Assembly: GCF_964199965.1 (NCBI RefSeq)
Contig: NZ_CAXMZT010000014.1
Span: 17,813 to 81,812, forward strand
Length of the DNA stretch: 64,000 nucleotides
Direction of reading: 5' to 3'
Origin: JAFIFT01 sp020051095
GTDB taxonomy: Bacteria > Pseudomonadota > Gammaproteobacteria > Legionellales > Legionellaceae
Positions 51,665 to 62,800 of the stretch are shown here, one piece after another. A program made the translations under genes and the position numbers. Position 1 is the stretch's first letter, and each line of letters opens with the position of its first letter. The notes beneath the pieces were generated by a model. That model did no database searches, was not told where the DNA came from, and saw only the letters and a list, made by a program, of their open reading frames with translations.

Positions 51665-54600
51665 GAAAAATCTTACGAATTATTGGCTATAGCTTAGCCC
51701 TTATTTTTGTCATCCTCACCGCAATCTTATCGTTTCTTATTTCGACCAATACTGGGCTGTATACCAGTTTGCAGATTGCCAATTGGATGATGCCAGGCAA
51801 ACTCACCGTAAAAAAAGCCACCGGCACACTTGTCTCAAATTGGCAGTTAACGCAAGTTGCTTATCAAAGCCCGCAAACGACAATCACACTGGATAATCTT
51901 AAGGTAAATTGGCGTGTGTTGCCGCTGTTACGAGGTCATTTGGTTATCAAAAACGCCATTTTAGGTCAGCTTAGCATTCAACATAAAGTCACAAAAGCGG
52001 CTGATAGCCAATCACAGCCTGAAAGTCACGCTTTTAAACAGTCTTTACAACTTCCATTGGCCATCACAATCGATACCTTATCCATCAAGCAAGTGCGCTT
52101 CAACAAAAACACCTATGATAATATCCATATGAGCGTACAATTGGATTCGTCGAATTGGCTTATCAAACAATTATCGCTTCAAACCCAGCAGAGTCAATTT
52201 AAATTAGCTGGTCATCTTAACCAACACTTAAATTACAAAGCCTCACTCACCCTAAAAGCAACCTCACTCAAAGCCAAGGGTTTCAGCGGTGAATTTAAGA
52301 TAACCGGCGATTGGGCAGATTATCGTTGGCAAGGAATAACCCACGCCCCCATCGCATTGCTAACATCAGGGCATCTCAAAGAAGGAGCGACACTAAATGG
52401 TGATGTAAAATGGCAAGCCTTCTCCTTACCCGGCCAGCATAAAACCCCCATTTTAGTGACCGAAGGACAACTGAAAATCCAGGGGGATGCAGACAAATTA
52501 TCGTTTAGCTTAGATACTGGGTTAGACAAGCCGATTCAAACCAAAATCAATGCGTCCGGTTTTCACACGCCACAACACAATGAAGCAATGATAAAGATTA
52601 AGCCTGACCAAGGTGATTTTATTCTGCAAATTCTTCAAGACCAAGAAAAGAATCAAACAAAAACGACCCTAAATATTCAGGGTAATCAGATTGACTTAAC
52701 CCCTTTTCACTACCCACTTTCCCAACTGACTATCCAAGGCCAAGTATTTGGTTCCAAAAAATCCGACCTTGTCGGCGACCTAACCATCAAGGGTTTATAT
52801 CACCAAAAGCCGTTGTCACTGTCTATCCATAAATCATCCCAACGGATTAGGGGTGAAATTAATCTTGCTAATAACCAAATTCACTTTACCGGTCAGAACC
52901 CATTCCCCTTAACCATTCGAGGGACTCTACCCTCACCACAGTTCATTGCCCCTTCGCTAGAAGGCCTCAATACCATCATTCACATTAATGGGACATTTAA
53001 CAGTCCGACCGACGGCAATGCCCGAATATCTGTTCAATCCGGCCAATATATTCATCCAACCGAATTAACACTGCCCCCACTGTCCTTTATCGGTGGCAAT
53101 TACACCTTGACGTTATCCAGCCGAGGATTGCACCTCAATGGCCAATTAGCGATTGATCCTCAAAAAACCCTGTTAACAAAACTTTCCTTACCGCATTTCT
53201 CATTGTTTTCAGACAACTCCCAACAACAAAGAATTTCGGGGAAAATAGCGCTCAATTTGAATTCTCTCGATTTTGTTAGCCAATTAACGCCTCATATCGT
53301 CGAAGCAAATGGCAGGCTTACGGCCCAATTAAATATCCGGGGCCGTCTTGCTAAGCCACAGATCCGAGGTCGAATTGACCTTCATCAAGGCAGTTTTAAA
53401 ACCACAACCAGTGATACCCCCTTTCAGCCGGTAACCTTATCGTTATCAACGAGCGCAAGCCACTGGCAAATTCAAGGTGGCATTCATCATGAAGGCAGCC
53501 AGCTATCATTAAGCGGCTCAGGACGATTCACCCCCCAATTTAATGGGAACATGCGCATAGCCGGGAATAACTTTTTAGCGATCAATAGCAAAGAATATCA
53601 AGTGTATCTATCGCCTGCGATTGCTATCAATCTATCGCCCGATAAAACGGAGATCTCAGGTGAAATAACCATTCCCAAAGCACGCATTCAGCCACATACC
53701 TTTTCGTCAACTGTGACATTATCGGACGATGTTGTTTTCTCCGATCAACAAGAAGATGACTTTGCCAGTATGCCTTTCAGACTAGAGCTAATGGTCAAAA
53801 TGGGCGACGATGTGCGCTTACTGATTGAAGGACTCAGCGCTAAAATCATTGGTGCCGTTCGCTTGCAAAAACTAAGCGGTGGCATGTTAATCAGCAGCGG
53901 CCAACTTTCGGTTGCGGATGGACAATATGAAGCATATGGGCAAAAGCTTGCTATTTCTCAAGGGGAATTGTTGTTTGCTGGGGGCGCTATTACCAACCCG
54001 GGGATTAATATTCGCGCAACACGTACTTTCAATACAACTGGCCAGGCATTTTCGGGGTCAAATCGTCTATTTGATTTTGGTGCGTCTAACATCCAATCGA
54101 TGAGTTTTTCTAATGTGACCACCGTGGGGGTTCAAGTCTCAGGACGCCTGTCTAATCCCAAAGTGAGTCTATTTTCCGAACCGAGTAACCTACAGCAGTC
54201 GGATATTTTATCGATGCTGCTTCTCGGAAGACCCGCCAGCCAAGCTTCGAGCGCAGGTGGGCAATTATTGCTATCGGCGATTACCAATATGGGGCTAGAC
54301 GGTAAAAAACAAGGCGGACAACTGTTCTCACAATTACAAGATAAGTTGGGGCTCGAATTTGGGGTAGATTCCAATTCAACCTATAATCAACAACAAGGCG
54401 AAGTCACCAGCACGCATTCGCTTGGGGTTAAGAAAAAGTTCTCAGACAGGCTCTCTTTAGGATATAATACGGGCATTTACGATTCGAATTCCACGGTATT
54501 AACGTTAACCTATCTTCTTAATCGATTTTTTAGTATACAGGTCAATGCCAGCGACACCAGCAGTGGTCTCGATTTTACCTACACTCGGAGTAAAGATTAG
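51661..54600 (+). CDS. tamB: Translocation and assembly module protein TamB
   Basis: An N-terminal inner-membrane anchor (about residues 7-28) is followed by a very long beta-rich repeat region. The C-terminal DUF490 domain contains VGVQVSGRLSNPKVSLFSEP and QSDILSMLLLGRPAS. It spans the periplasm and contacts TamA in the outer membrane; TamB-like proteins also transport phospholipids. At 979 aa it is shorter than E. coli TamB (1259 aa) but within the family range. It overlaps tamA by 4 bp. Confidence 0.94.
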   Translation: MRKILRIIGYSLALIFVILTAILSFLISTNTGLYTSLQIANWMMPGKLTVKKATGTLVSNWQLTQVAYQSPQTTITLDNLKVNWRVLPLLRGHLVIKNAILGQLSIQHKVTKAADSQSQPESHAFKQSLQLPLAITIDTLSIKQVRFNKNTYDNIHMSVQLDSSNWLIKQLSLQTQQSQFKLAGHLNQHLNYKASLTLKATSLKAKGFSGEFKITGDWADYRWQGITHAPIALLTSGHLKEGATLNGDVKWQAFSLPGQHKTPILVTEGQLKIQGDADKLSFSLDTGLDKPIQTKINASGFHTPQHNEAMIKIKPDQGDFILQILQDQEKNQTKTTLNIQGNQIDLTPFHYPLSQLTIQGQVFGSKKSDLVGDLTIKGLYHQKPLSLSIHKSSQRIRGEINLANNQIHFTGQNPFPLTIRGTLPSPQFIAPSLEGLNTIIHINGTFNSPTDGNARISVQSGQYIHPTELTLPPLSFIGGNYTLTLSSRGLHLNGQLAIDPQKTLLTKLSLPHFSLFSDNSQQQRISGKIALNLNSLDFVSQLTPHIVEANGRLTAQLNIRGRLAKPQIRGRIDLHQGSFKTTTSDTPFQPVTLSLSTSASHWQIQGGIHHEGSQLSLSGSGRFTPQFNGNMRIAGNNFLAINSKEYQVYLSPAIAINLSPDKTEISGEITIPKARIQPHTFSSTVTLSDDVVFSDQQEDDFASMPFRLELMVKMGDDVRLLIEGLSAKIIGAVRLQKLSGGMLISSGQLSVADGQYEAYGQKLAISQGELLFAGGAITNPGINIRATRTFNTTGQAFSGSNRLFDFGASNIQSMSFSNVTTVGVQVSGRLSNPKVSLFSEPSNLQQSDILSMLLLGRPASQASSAGGQLLLSAITNMGLDGKKQGGQLFSQLQDKLGLEFGVDSNSTYNQQQGEVTSTHSLGVKKKFSDRLSLGYNTGIYDSNSTVLTLTYLLNRFFSIQVNASDTSSGLDFTYTRSKD

Positions 54601-54602
54601 CA

Positions 54603-55592
54603 ATGAACGATATTCATTTACCCATTCGCCTAAAACGCTTAAGACAATCCGCAGCCAGCCGAAGCTTATTGCAAGAAACCTATCTTCAGCCGGAGAAATT
54701 AATTGCACCGCTATTTATCCATGCCGGCCTTAGTCAAAAGCAAGCGATTCGCTCCATGCCCGAGCAATATCAACTCTGTCTTTCCGATCTTGCCGAAGAA
54801 GTCACAACACTCCATCACCTCGGCATAAAAGCAGTCTTGCTATTTGGGATACCATCAAGCAAAGATGCGCAAGGTAAAAGCGCCTTACTCGCTAATGGCA
54901 TCATTCAACAAGCCATCCCCATCATCAAACAAGCTGTGCCGGACATGCTGGTAATTGCCGATGTTTGCTTTTGTGAATACACCGATCATGGGCATTGTGG
55001 CGTGCTTAATGGCGAGCACATCGATAATGATAAAACCTTAGCATTACTGGCTGAACAAGCGGTTAGTCTGGCACAAGCAGGTGTGGATTGGATTGCACCC
55101 AGCAGCATGACCGACGGCATGGTGGCCGCCATCAGACAGGGCCTTGATCAAGCCGGGTTCATCCATGTGTCAATACTTAGTTATGCAGTTAAATATAGCT
55201 CTGCTTTTTATGGACCGTTTCGGGAGGCTGCCGAAGGCGCACCCAAATTTGGCGATCGCAAAACCTATCAGATGAACCCAGCCAATAGCAATGAAGCCGT
55301 GCGTGAGGCATTACTGGATGTTGAAGAAGGCGCGGATATGCTCATGGTAAAACCTGCGCAAAATTATCTCGATGTTATCTATCGCATCAAAGAAACACTC
55401 CCCGAGATTCCATTGTGTGCTTATCAAGTAAGTGGCGAATATAGCTTAATCATGAAAGGTGCTGAATCCGGTTTAGTGGATCTTAACCAAGCCATGATTG
55501 AAAGCCTAATGGCGATTAAGCGAGCAGGGGCAGATATGATTATTACCTATTTTGCCAAGCGATTTGCAAGCACCTTCCATCATCCAGCTTAA
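54603..55592 (+). CDS. hemB: Delta-aminolevulinic acid dehydratase (porphobilinogen synthase)
   Basis: HemB condenses two aminolevulinate molecules in heme synthesis. The active-site lysines are in SILSYAVKYSSAFYGPF and MLMVKPAQNYLD. The metal-site cysteines in DVCFCEYTDHGHCG indicate a zinc-dependent form. Length (329 aa) is normal. It starts two bases after the tamB stop, so the two genes are probably co-transcribed. Confidence 0.96.
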   Translation: MNDIHLPIRLKRLRQSAASRSLLQETYLQPEKLIAPLFIHAGLSQKQAIRSMPEQYQLCLSDLAEEVTTLHHLGIKAVLLFGIPSSKDAQGKSALLANGIIQQAIPIIKQAVPDMLVIADVCFCEYTDHGHCGVLNGEHIDNDKTLALLAEQAVSLAQAGVDWIAPSSMTDGMVAAIRQGLDQAGFIHVSILSYAVKYSSAFYGPFREAAEGAPKFGDRKTYQMNPANSNEAVREALLDVEEGADMLMVKPAQNYLDVIYRIKETLPEIPLCAYQVSGEYSLIMKGAESGLVDLNQAMIESLMAIKRAGADMIITYFAKRFASTFHHPA

Positions 55593-55600
55593 GTGTTCTT

Positions 55601-55682
55601 TGTGCCGGACAATTTTTAAAATAAGCCGTCTTTGCTTCACTACGTTCGCAACGACAGTGCTTTTAAGAAAATGTCCGGTACA
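55601..55682. repeat. Inverted-repeat element after hemB (related to the one after proS)
   Basis: Outer arms 55601-55621 (TGTGCCGGACAATTTTT) and 55661-55682 are complementary with few mismatches. The internal segment CGCAACGACAGTGCTTTT matches 26340-26357 after proS with one change. The element fills most of the hemB to methyltransferase gap and lies between convergent genes. Confidence 0.7.
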
Positions 55683-55710
55683 GAGCTAAATCGTCTCTTA
55701 GAAGCATGTC

Positions 55711-56643
55711 TTAATTATCTTCCCAAAGTGAATTAGGATAAAAAAATGTCACTTCGTGTTTGTTGTGAAATAGGTGAGTTAAACGTGAGTTAGGTATTTT
55801 TTGAAATGATTGGATCACTGACAAATTTGTCTTTCCTTGTAATTTTATGGTGACTATCATTCGTTTGGCCTTGCCGGATTGTATCCATCGTTGAATCAAA
55901 TCATAAGCGCGCTCTGGATAACAAGCGATATCGGAAAGCACCCAATCGTAAGTTTCATTAAGGGTATTAGGGTCGAGTGCAAAAGCACTTTGTTTAAGGA
56001 ATTCAATGCGTGGAAGCCTTTGGATTCGTGAATCTAATTCCGATTTATCGACAGAAGTAACCTGTGCCCCTAACGATTGCATCACATAAGTCCACCCACC
56101 CGGTGAAGCACCTAAGTCGAGCACTTTGTCTCCGGGCTTAGGGTAGCAGTTGATTAGAAAGAGGGATTCCCACAGTTTTAAATAGGCCCTATTGGGTGGA
56201 TTTATTTTATCTTCTCTAAAAAAACAAGCCCCATCTGGCCATTTCTTTTTTCGAGAAACACAATATAACAACGTATTGTTATCAAGAAGCGAAAATACAC
56301 CGATGTTTGGAAGGTCCTTGTCGACTGGAAATGAACGTTCTAACTCTGGGCAATTGCGCAACTGCGCTTCAATCAATTTTGATCGTCTAATATGACTTAT
56401 CGGGTGCAAATACCAGAATGGTCCTGCTTGGCGTAATATTTTCACTGCCTGAGAAATTGACTCAATCGGAACAATGTGAGGGTCTAACCAAGTATCCAAT
56501 GCAAAACAAATATCATTGCTTTTGGTCGGTGAGAAGACTAGATTTCCAACTACCTTGTCAACATGCCTAAGCTCTTCACAGAGTTCTCCGAGATACTCTG
56601 TTTTTGCGACGTAAATGGCGGGTAGTGATTGTGTCAATTTCAT
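55711..56643 (-). CDS. FtsJ-fold SAM-dependent 2'-O-methyltransferase (RlmM-like)
   Basis: The Rossmann-fold methyltransferase domain begins with VLDLGASPGGW (about residues 174-184). The catalytic K-D-K-E tetrad of FtsJ-type ribose methyltransferases is visible as K156 (YLKLWES), D238 (SDIACYP), K267 (TIKLQG) and E297 (HEVTFFY). The N-terminal 130 residues resemble the THUMP-like part of RlmM, but the whole chain is 310 aa, against about 365 for E. coli RlmM, so the identity of the RNA target is uncertain. It is a cytoplasmic enzyme. Confidence 0.85.
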   Translation of the reverse strand: MKLTQSLPAIYVAKTEYLGELCEELRHVDKVVGNLVFSPTKSNDICFALDTWLDPHIVPIESISQAVKILRQAGPFWYLHPISHIRRSKLIEAQLRNCPELERSFPVDKDLPNIGVFSLLDNNTLLYCVSRKKKWPDGACFFREDKINPPNRAYLKLWESLFLINCYPKPGDKVLDLGASPGGWTYVMQSLGAQVTSVDKSELDSRIQRLPRIEFLKQSAFALDPNTLNETYDWVLSDIACYPERAYDLIQRWIQSGKAKRMIVTIKLQGKTNLSVIQSFQKIPNSRLTHLFHNKHEVTFFYPNSLWEDN

Positions 56644-56784
56644 ACTAATAAGCTACAAATAAAGAAAACCATGATGATCTGGGTCAAACTGATTATAAAA
56701 CGTAGGTCCTAAAATGGTCTACAGATTAAACTAAATTAACGCGATGTTCACGTAAAAATTAATGCAAAGACCCTGAAAAAATGA

Positions 56785-56813
56785 TTGTCATGCCTATCGG
56801 AATTTACTATACT
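56785..56813 (+). promoter_or_regulatory. Promoter of tRNA-Leu
   Basis: TTGTCA (56785-56790), a 17-bp spacer and TATACT (56808-56813) form a strong sigma-70 promoter. Transcription should begin a few bases before the tRNA 5' end at 56827. Confidence 0.75.
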
Positions 56814-56826
56814 GAGCATCCTTTAT

Positions 56827-56913
56827 GCCGGGGTGGCGGAATTGGTAGACGCGCCGGATTCAAAATCCGGTGATGGTGACATCGTGTGGGTTCGACTCCC
56901 ACCCTCGGTACCA
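56827..56913 (+). tRNA. tRNA-Leu (anticodon CAA)
   Basis: The 87-nt cloverleaf closes with a GCCGGGG/CCTCGGT acceptor stem. The anticodon stem is CCGGA/TCCGG with loop TTCAAAA, giving anticodon CAA that reads UUG. The variable arm is long, as in class II tRNA-Leu, and the T-arm contains GTTCGAC. The CCA end is encoded. It stands alone downstream of a strong promoter. Confidence 0.97.
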
Positions 56914-57093
56914 ACGCAATCAGTTAATTTGACCATTGATAAAATGGTCGCATTGCATGTCTGATTTCCGTAATCAAATCAAATCCTTTTATTTGACTTT
57001 TCATCATTCTTTCTGCGCTATTCCCTAAACCATTCATTGCCGTCTTAGTTAAATTTCATTACAATGAAACCAATGTTGATTGAAGGAATGACC

Positions 57094-58101
57094 ATGTATC
57101 GTTTATTAGCCGCTCTAACTCTACTCATCTCTGTTTCCGCTATCGCGGCAACACCCTTTAGCCAGCAACCTAAAGTTCGTCAATTTATCAATGAGGTTAG
57201 TAAAGAAGCGAAATTAAACAAGCAAGAACTGATCAAGATCATGGATCAAGTTGAAATACAACCCAAGATCATTGAATCCATGGAGCGCCCTTATGAAAAG
57301 AAAAATTGGGACGAATATCAAAGACTATTTTTAACCCAAAAACGGCTAAATCATGGCATTGAATACTGGCAAACCCACCAGGACGAACTAAAAAAAGCAG
57401 AAAAGCACTATGGCGTTCCCTCTCACATGGTTGTTGCGATTTTAGGCATCGAAACCCTGTATGGGCAAAACCAAGGCGATTATCGGGTGATTGATGCATT
57501 GTCGACCTTAGCATTTAACTATCCAAAACGCGCCCCTTTCTTTCGTAAAGAATTGAAAGAATATCTCATCTTATGCAAAGAACAAGGCGTTTCTCCATTG
57601 AAATATAAAGGTTCTTATGCCGGCGCCATCGGAATGCCACAATTCATGCCCAGTTCATATCGCCATTATGCTGCCAGTTTCACATCAAAACGTGAAAAAG
57701 ACCTTGTTTCTGATCATGACACGGTTATCGCCTCGGTTGCTAATTATTTCAAAGTCCATGGCTGGCAACCACAACAAGGGATTGCGCAGATTGCAAACAT
57801 TAGCAAACCCTTACCAAAATGGATTAAAACAAACCAAAAGAAACCAACCTATACCTATCAGCAACTGGTTAATGCCGGCATCGTCCCAAAGACAGCTGCC
57901 TTCAATGCGCCTAAAAAAGTGGGGATTATCGAACTCGAAACAGAAAAAGGCAAAGAATATTGGTTGGCGTATCCAAATTTTTATGTCATTACTCGATACA
58001 ATTCCAGCCCACAATATGCTTTAGCTGCTTATTTGCTTTCCCAACAATTGCAGCAAAAATGGCATGTCAGCAATTATAAGCATCAATTTTCTTGGGCTTA
58101 A
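57094..58101 (+). CDS. mltB: Membrane-bound lytic murein transglycosylase B
   Basis: MltB cleaves peptidoglycan glycan strands with formation of 1,6-anhydromuramyl ends. The start at 57094 (MYRLLAAL) follows GAAGGA; an upstream frame to 57064 lacks such a site. Residues 1-19 form a signal peptide without a clear lipobox. The catalytic glutamate is E120 in GIETLYG, and YAGAIGMPQFMPSSY is the family signature that follows. Length is 336 aa. It is transcribed toward gspL, 18 bp ahead of it, so it may share the message. Confidence 0.93.
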   Translation: MYRLLAALTLLISVSAIAATPFSQQPKVRQFINEVSKEAKLNKQELIKIMDQVEIQPKIIESMERPYEKKNWDEYQRLFLTQKRLNHGIEYWQTHQDELKKAEKHYGVPSHMVVAILGIETLYGQNQGDYRVIDALSTLAFNYPKRAPFFRKELKEYLILCKEQGVSPLKYKGSYAGAIGMPQFMPSSYRHYAASFTSKREKDLVSDHDTVIASVANYFKVHGWQPQQGIAQIANISKPLPKWIKTNQKKPTYTYQQLVNAGIVPKTAAFNAPKKVGIIELETEKGKEYWLAYPNFYVITRYNSSPQYALAAYLLSQQLQQKWHVSNYKHQFSWA

Positions 58102-58119
58102 TGAGATGGTTGCCTAGGG

Positions 58120-59292
58120 ATGAGTCGGACGAAAGGTTATCTTTTTATCACGGATGAAATCAGTGAAGAAAATGCTTATCCATTGGTTTTTAGTGATGAC
58201 GAGGGCCAAGTTGTTGAACCGCATCAGCACTGCCGTATTCAACAACTGACCGAATCACTGCAAGATTGTCCCTTAACCATTATCATCCCCGCTCGATTGA
58301 CAACGCTTCACCACGTCACACTGCCTTTATTAAGCGATAAGAAAGCGCATGCGGCTATACCCTATGCACTCGAAGACTATTCTGCCCAAGAAGTCAGTCA
58401 GCTTCATTTTGCCTTTGACCGCCAATTTTATCAAAATGGGCAATATGTCGTTCTCAGCTGCGATAAAACGTGGCTAAACAGCGTAATGATGATTTTGCAC
58501 AAATATCAAATTGAACCAAAACACATGACCACCGCCTGGTTTGCTTTATCGAACAACCAGTGCGCCGTTCATCAACAATCCCTTCTTTTCAGAAGCCCTA
58601 ACTTAAATGGTTCAATCCCATTATCCATGTGGCCACTGGTTAAATCGCAAGTTTTGGAAACAGACGATCTCACCCTGCTACAATTTGATGGAAACACCAC
58701 CCTGCCCAACGGCTTAGAAGGCAAAACAACCATCAGCCAACCAAATTGGGAAGATTGGGTGGTTCAACGACTGAATCAGTCAGCGTATATTTCGCTTAAT
58801 CAAGGTGCCTTTGCTCCTAAAACAGAACAAACCTCGCTGAAAAAATCCCTATGGCTAGTCGGTGGAAGCTTCATATTATGGTTAATCACTTGGCTCGCAA
58901 CACACATTTTATCACTTCATCACATCAACCAGGAAATTAAACAAGTCGATGATAAAATTGCTGTCATCTATCGCCAGTTTTTTCCAGGCAGTAAGCAAGT
59001 CATCAGCCCACGTTTTCGTATTAATCAGAAGTTGAAAAATAGCAGCGCCGGTGACGAGTCTGCATTACTCCGTTTGCTGGATCAACTGGCTAATCCCCTT
59101 CGTTCAAATCAGATAACCCCTGTTCAACTTACCTATCAAAACCAGCGCATTACCTTAAAAATCGTTGCCAATGACTTTAGCCATTTAGAAAAATTCATGG
59201 CCGCTTTAAAAAAGCAAGCCGTTAAAGCCAATCAGCTGGATGCTAACCGACAGGATGATAAAGTAGAGGCCACTGTGGAGATTCAATCATGA
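58120..59292 (+). CDS. gspL: Type II secretion system assembly platform protein GspL/LspL
   Basis: The protein has a cytoplasmic actin-like N-terminal domain (about residues 1-235), one TM helix (about 248-266) and a short periplasmic ferredoxin-like domain. This is the layout of GspL, which links the secretion ATPase to the inner-membrane platform and to GspM. The N-terminal LFITDEI and the middle PLTIIIPARLTTLHHV fit the family. It overlaps gspM by 4 bp (ATGA). Legionella keeps lspLM away from the other lsp genes, as seen here. Confidence 0.9.
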   Translation: MSRTKGYLFITDEISEENAYPLVFSDDEGQVVEPHQHCRIQQLTESLQDCPLTIIIPARLTTLHHVTLPLLSDKKAHAAIPYALEDYSAQEVSQLHFAFDRQFYQNGQYVVLSCDKTWLNSVMMILHKYQIEPKHMTTAWFALSNNQCAVHQQSLLFRSPNLNGSIPLSMWPLVKSQVLETDDLTLLQFDGNTTLPNGLEGKTTISQPNWEDWVVQRLNQSAYISLNQGAFAPKTEQTSLKKSLWLVGGSFILWLITWLATHILSLHHINQEIKQVDDKIAVIYRQFFPGSKQVISPRFRINQKLKNSSAGDESALLRLLDQLANPLRSNQITPVQLTYQNQRITLKIVANDFSHLEKFMAALKKQAVKANQLDANRQDDKVEATVEIQS

Positions 59293-59759
59293 TAAAAAGC
59301 CACTTTGAGCAAATGAATCCCCGAGAAAGATGGCTAGTCGGTATGACAGTCGTCTTGGTTGTCATTTATCTTTTTTATTTATTCATCTATGAGCCGTTAA
59401 CAACGGCTTATAGTGAAGCATCCAAGCAACTCCAGGAAAAGCGTGAAACGCTGGCATGGATGAATCAAGTCAAGCATTATGCAGGAAAATCATCCAAACA
59501 AGCCGTCCATGATACTAGTCAATTGCTGTCAATCTTAACCCAACAACTCTCTGAATCCAGCTTAAAACCCTTCCCTTATCAGCTGCAGCAAAGCAGTGGC
59601 GGGCATGTGCAATTGTCTTATGAAAAAGTTCCTTTCAATCCATTCATTGAGTGGTTAATTGCTTTTCAAGCCACGCATGCCATCACCATTGACCGTCTAT
59701 CTGCCAACAAGCATGATCAGGAAGGCATGGTTAAGTTAACGGTCGTTTTCAAGCCATAA
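59289..59759 (+). CDS. gspM: Type II secretion system protein GspM/LspM
   Basis: This small protein (156 aa) has one N-terminal TM helix (about residues 15-34) preceded by MNPRERWLV, the characteristic GspM N terminus. A periplasmic domain follows, ending in LSANKHDQEGMVKLTVVF. It binds GspL and stabilises the secretion platform. It is translationally coupled to gspL. Confidence 0.92.
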   Translation: MIKSHFEQMNPRERWLVGMTVVLVVIYLFYLFIYEPLTTAYSEASKQLQEKRETLAWMNQVKHYAGKSSKQAVHDTSQLLSILTQQLSESSLKPFPYQLQQSSGGHVQLSYEKVPFNPFIEWLIAFQATHAITIDRLSANKHDQEGMVKLTVVFKP

Positions 59760-59873
59760 AATGTAGAAAGTTATTTAGAAGCCCTGCCTGATCATTCCTA
59801 AACGACCTCAATATGTTTTCGATTTAATTATTGTGTGTTATTATTAAACATATGTTATTCCTGGAATCCTTGC

Positions 59874-62800
59874 ATGCCTGCTCAAGCTCAAATTATCAAT
59901 AAAGTGAACCGCATTTTTCGCCATAATCGCCGTGATTTTGAATTTAATCGAGGGGGCGTTTGCAGTGGTTTATCGGCATTGTATACAAAATATGCGCTGC
60001 AAAACCGTGAAGATAAATTTTTCCTCTTGCTCAATCAAGTCAATACACTGCCTGATGATTATCAATTAGGTACAACCAGCGAAATCGATCGATTTTTACT
60101 TGATGTTAAAATTGCCTTTAATCCCAGCCGATATACTGGCGGTGAAATCCAGCAATCCGATGTTGAAAAATACATTAACATCAATAACGTTCCCCCTCAT
60201 AACGAGTTTAATTTTGGTCTTATTTGCAGCAGTAGTAAATGGGAAAAAATATTTGAGCAAATAAAGCGCGATAAACGCGATATCCACGTTCGCTCTCACA
60301 ACCATGTGGTGAATGTATCCTTTAAGAATGGCAACTATGTTGTTTATGATTCCAATTATAAGGTGGACACTAAAAAATTTGCTAATGAAAAAGACTTAGT
60401 CAAAGAGCTAACTCAATGTTTTGGGATTGACGAAAAAGAGATGGGGCTTTCCCTACGTGTGTTTTCAAATCCCATGTACCCCAAATGCACCGACTATCCA
60501 ACCATTGAATCTCTCCATAAAATACTTGAAGAGAGTCCGGCAGAGCCGCTGTACAAAACTATTGTCGTTGATAACATGCCAACTCATTCTTTAGTCTATG
60601 CTAATAAATCCCGAGATAGGGTAACAACAAATCGATTAATGAATCACCTAGATTTGGACGCCGATTACATTGCCTCAGAACTTAGAAGCCCTTTCTTTCT
60701 TGAGCAGGTGCTTTCCCTATCCGATACCAAACGAAAACAATTGTTATTGGAAAAAGGAATTCAAGTGAACCTTGGAGCAGGAAACGCTCCCTTGTTAAAC
60801 CAATATCTATCGGAATACCTGAAACGTTTTCCCAAACTGGATGCTAAATCGTTAGCACCCTTGTTGATTTCGTCTTTACAATATCTCAAAACCCCATCGA
60901 ATTTTGAATTTCATGGTGTCGGAGATTATAGCGCTATCCTAGATCTCATGCGTAAGATATTATCCGAAAAAGAGCTTGCTGAGAATAAAACCGTCATTTT
61001 AAACTTAAGCTTGTTGACCATATTGCACCAGATTGCTCTTTGTGAAACGCCAACCGTACCCTTCACTCTCTCGACACCAGCAGAACTCGCCCAGCAGATT
61101 CAGCATGCTGCCGCCAACAATCAACATCAATTATTACAAAGCTTATTGAAGCTTAAAGATACGTTGTCAGACAGCGACGACATTTTCACAGAGACGGTGG
61201 CAAAACATATCGACGCAGAAAGCATGCGTTTATTGCTTGAGGCTAATATCAAAACAAACCCAAAGATATTGGCCCATTTATTTCAACGCAACGATAAATA
61301 TATCTTTGAACAATATGTTAACACAGTTTTAAAAGAATCCAGTCAACCATTAGTCACCGACAACTTATTTGAAAAAATTGGCAATGTTCGAAGAATTGAT
61401 ATCCTCATCGCCATGAGACAAAATCAGCTTATCAAGCAACGATGGGGTAACCCCATCAATAACCCCACGGCTCAAGACCTTCAGGATGCATTATTCACGG
61501 CCATCATTACGGGCAACCAGGACATCGTTACTTTTATTAAACAACAATTTCAAAACAAGAAATTTTTAATTGATAAAGCGGCGTTATTTTTCTTAGTCGA
61601 TGAAGCGTTTAAAAATGAGCGTTATGAGCAGCTAGAAGCCTTAGCTAGCCTTGACATCAGCTTATATCATTATGCCGAGACAAAAACCAATACGATTTCA
61701 AATCGCTTTTCTAACATCTATCACCTATACCTGGATACGGGAAAACTGAACTACCTGATGCATGGCATCAATGTTCTCTCTGATGAAGATAGACACGTTG
61801 TCTTTCGCAATCTGCTATTTAAGAACAATCAAGAAATTATTGACGCGCTTGTGAAAGATTATACAGTCGAGTTGACCCAATATATTAATCTCCAGCTTGA
61901 AACCGCCTTAACAAAAAATGACACCAATGCGACAAAACCACTCAATGCCGCCGCAAACAAACTGCCAATCGATGTGTTAAAAAGTTGGCTTAGCCAAAAA
62001 GATACCGATACACAACATCAGTTGATTAAACAACTGTTTGACTCCAAGCAAAATCTGTTAGGCGCAAAGCTATTGGAAGCCTATAAAGCATTACATAGTA
62101 ATCCAGCACCTTGGATGAACAATCGTCGCGCTATCTGGCAATCGGCTATCGACGGTAAAAATGAATATGGCGCTTATGCCCTCATGCAAAAATTTCCAGG
62201 TGATTATGGCGATGAAAAAGACTATCAACCATTATTAGACCACGACATGTTGAAGGGGTTAGCGGCAATAATCAAAAATAAAACCGCATTTGTTTCATTT
62301 TCAAAACCATTTTTACAGTCAATGATGGCAAAAGCCCTCGAAAAAAAACACGGTGAGTTAATCAGTAACCTGATTAACCAGTATGCCGTAGATCAATTAT
62401 ATGCAGGGTCAGCCACAGAGCTATGTCAGCAATTGATTTCAACAAAACAACCTTCCCTTTTGAAGGAATTGAGTAATGAAAATTTCCTTGGCGCAATTGA
62501 TTTTAACACCCTTTATCAACATTGCTGCCAGACAGGCAATATTGAGGCGTTAGAGTGGGTCTTAACCCATGATGTCACCTTGGCTAATGAAATAAAACGT
62601 CAAGGGTTAGAGGTGCTGTTTAAGGGGAAAAATTATAACCAAGTGATGGATTGGGTCTATCAAACTGGCAATAGCCATTTATACCAATTAATCATTAAAC
62701 TCAAATACCCCCACCCAAAACAATCGTTATTAAATTCCATCGAAAAACCGATTCTCGACCCCAAATTACAAAAAACAAACCTGTATTTGAACATGCTCGA

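Noticed and set aside
57617..58024. 135-codon frame inside mltB
   Set aside because: It is an alternative frame of a clearly recognised gene with no start signals of its own.
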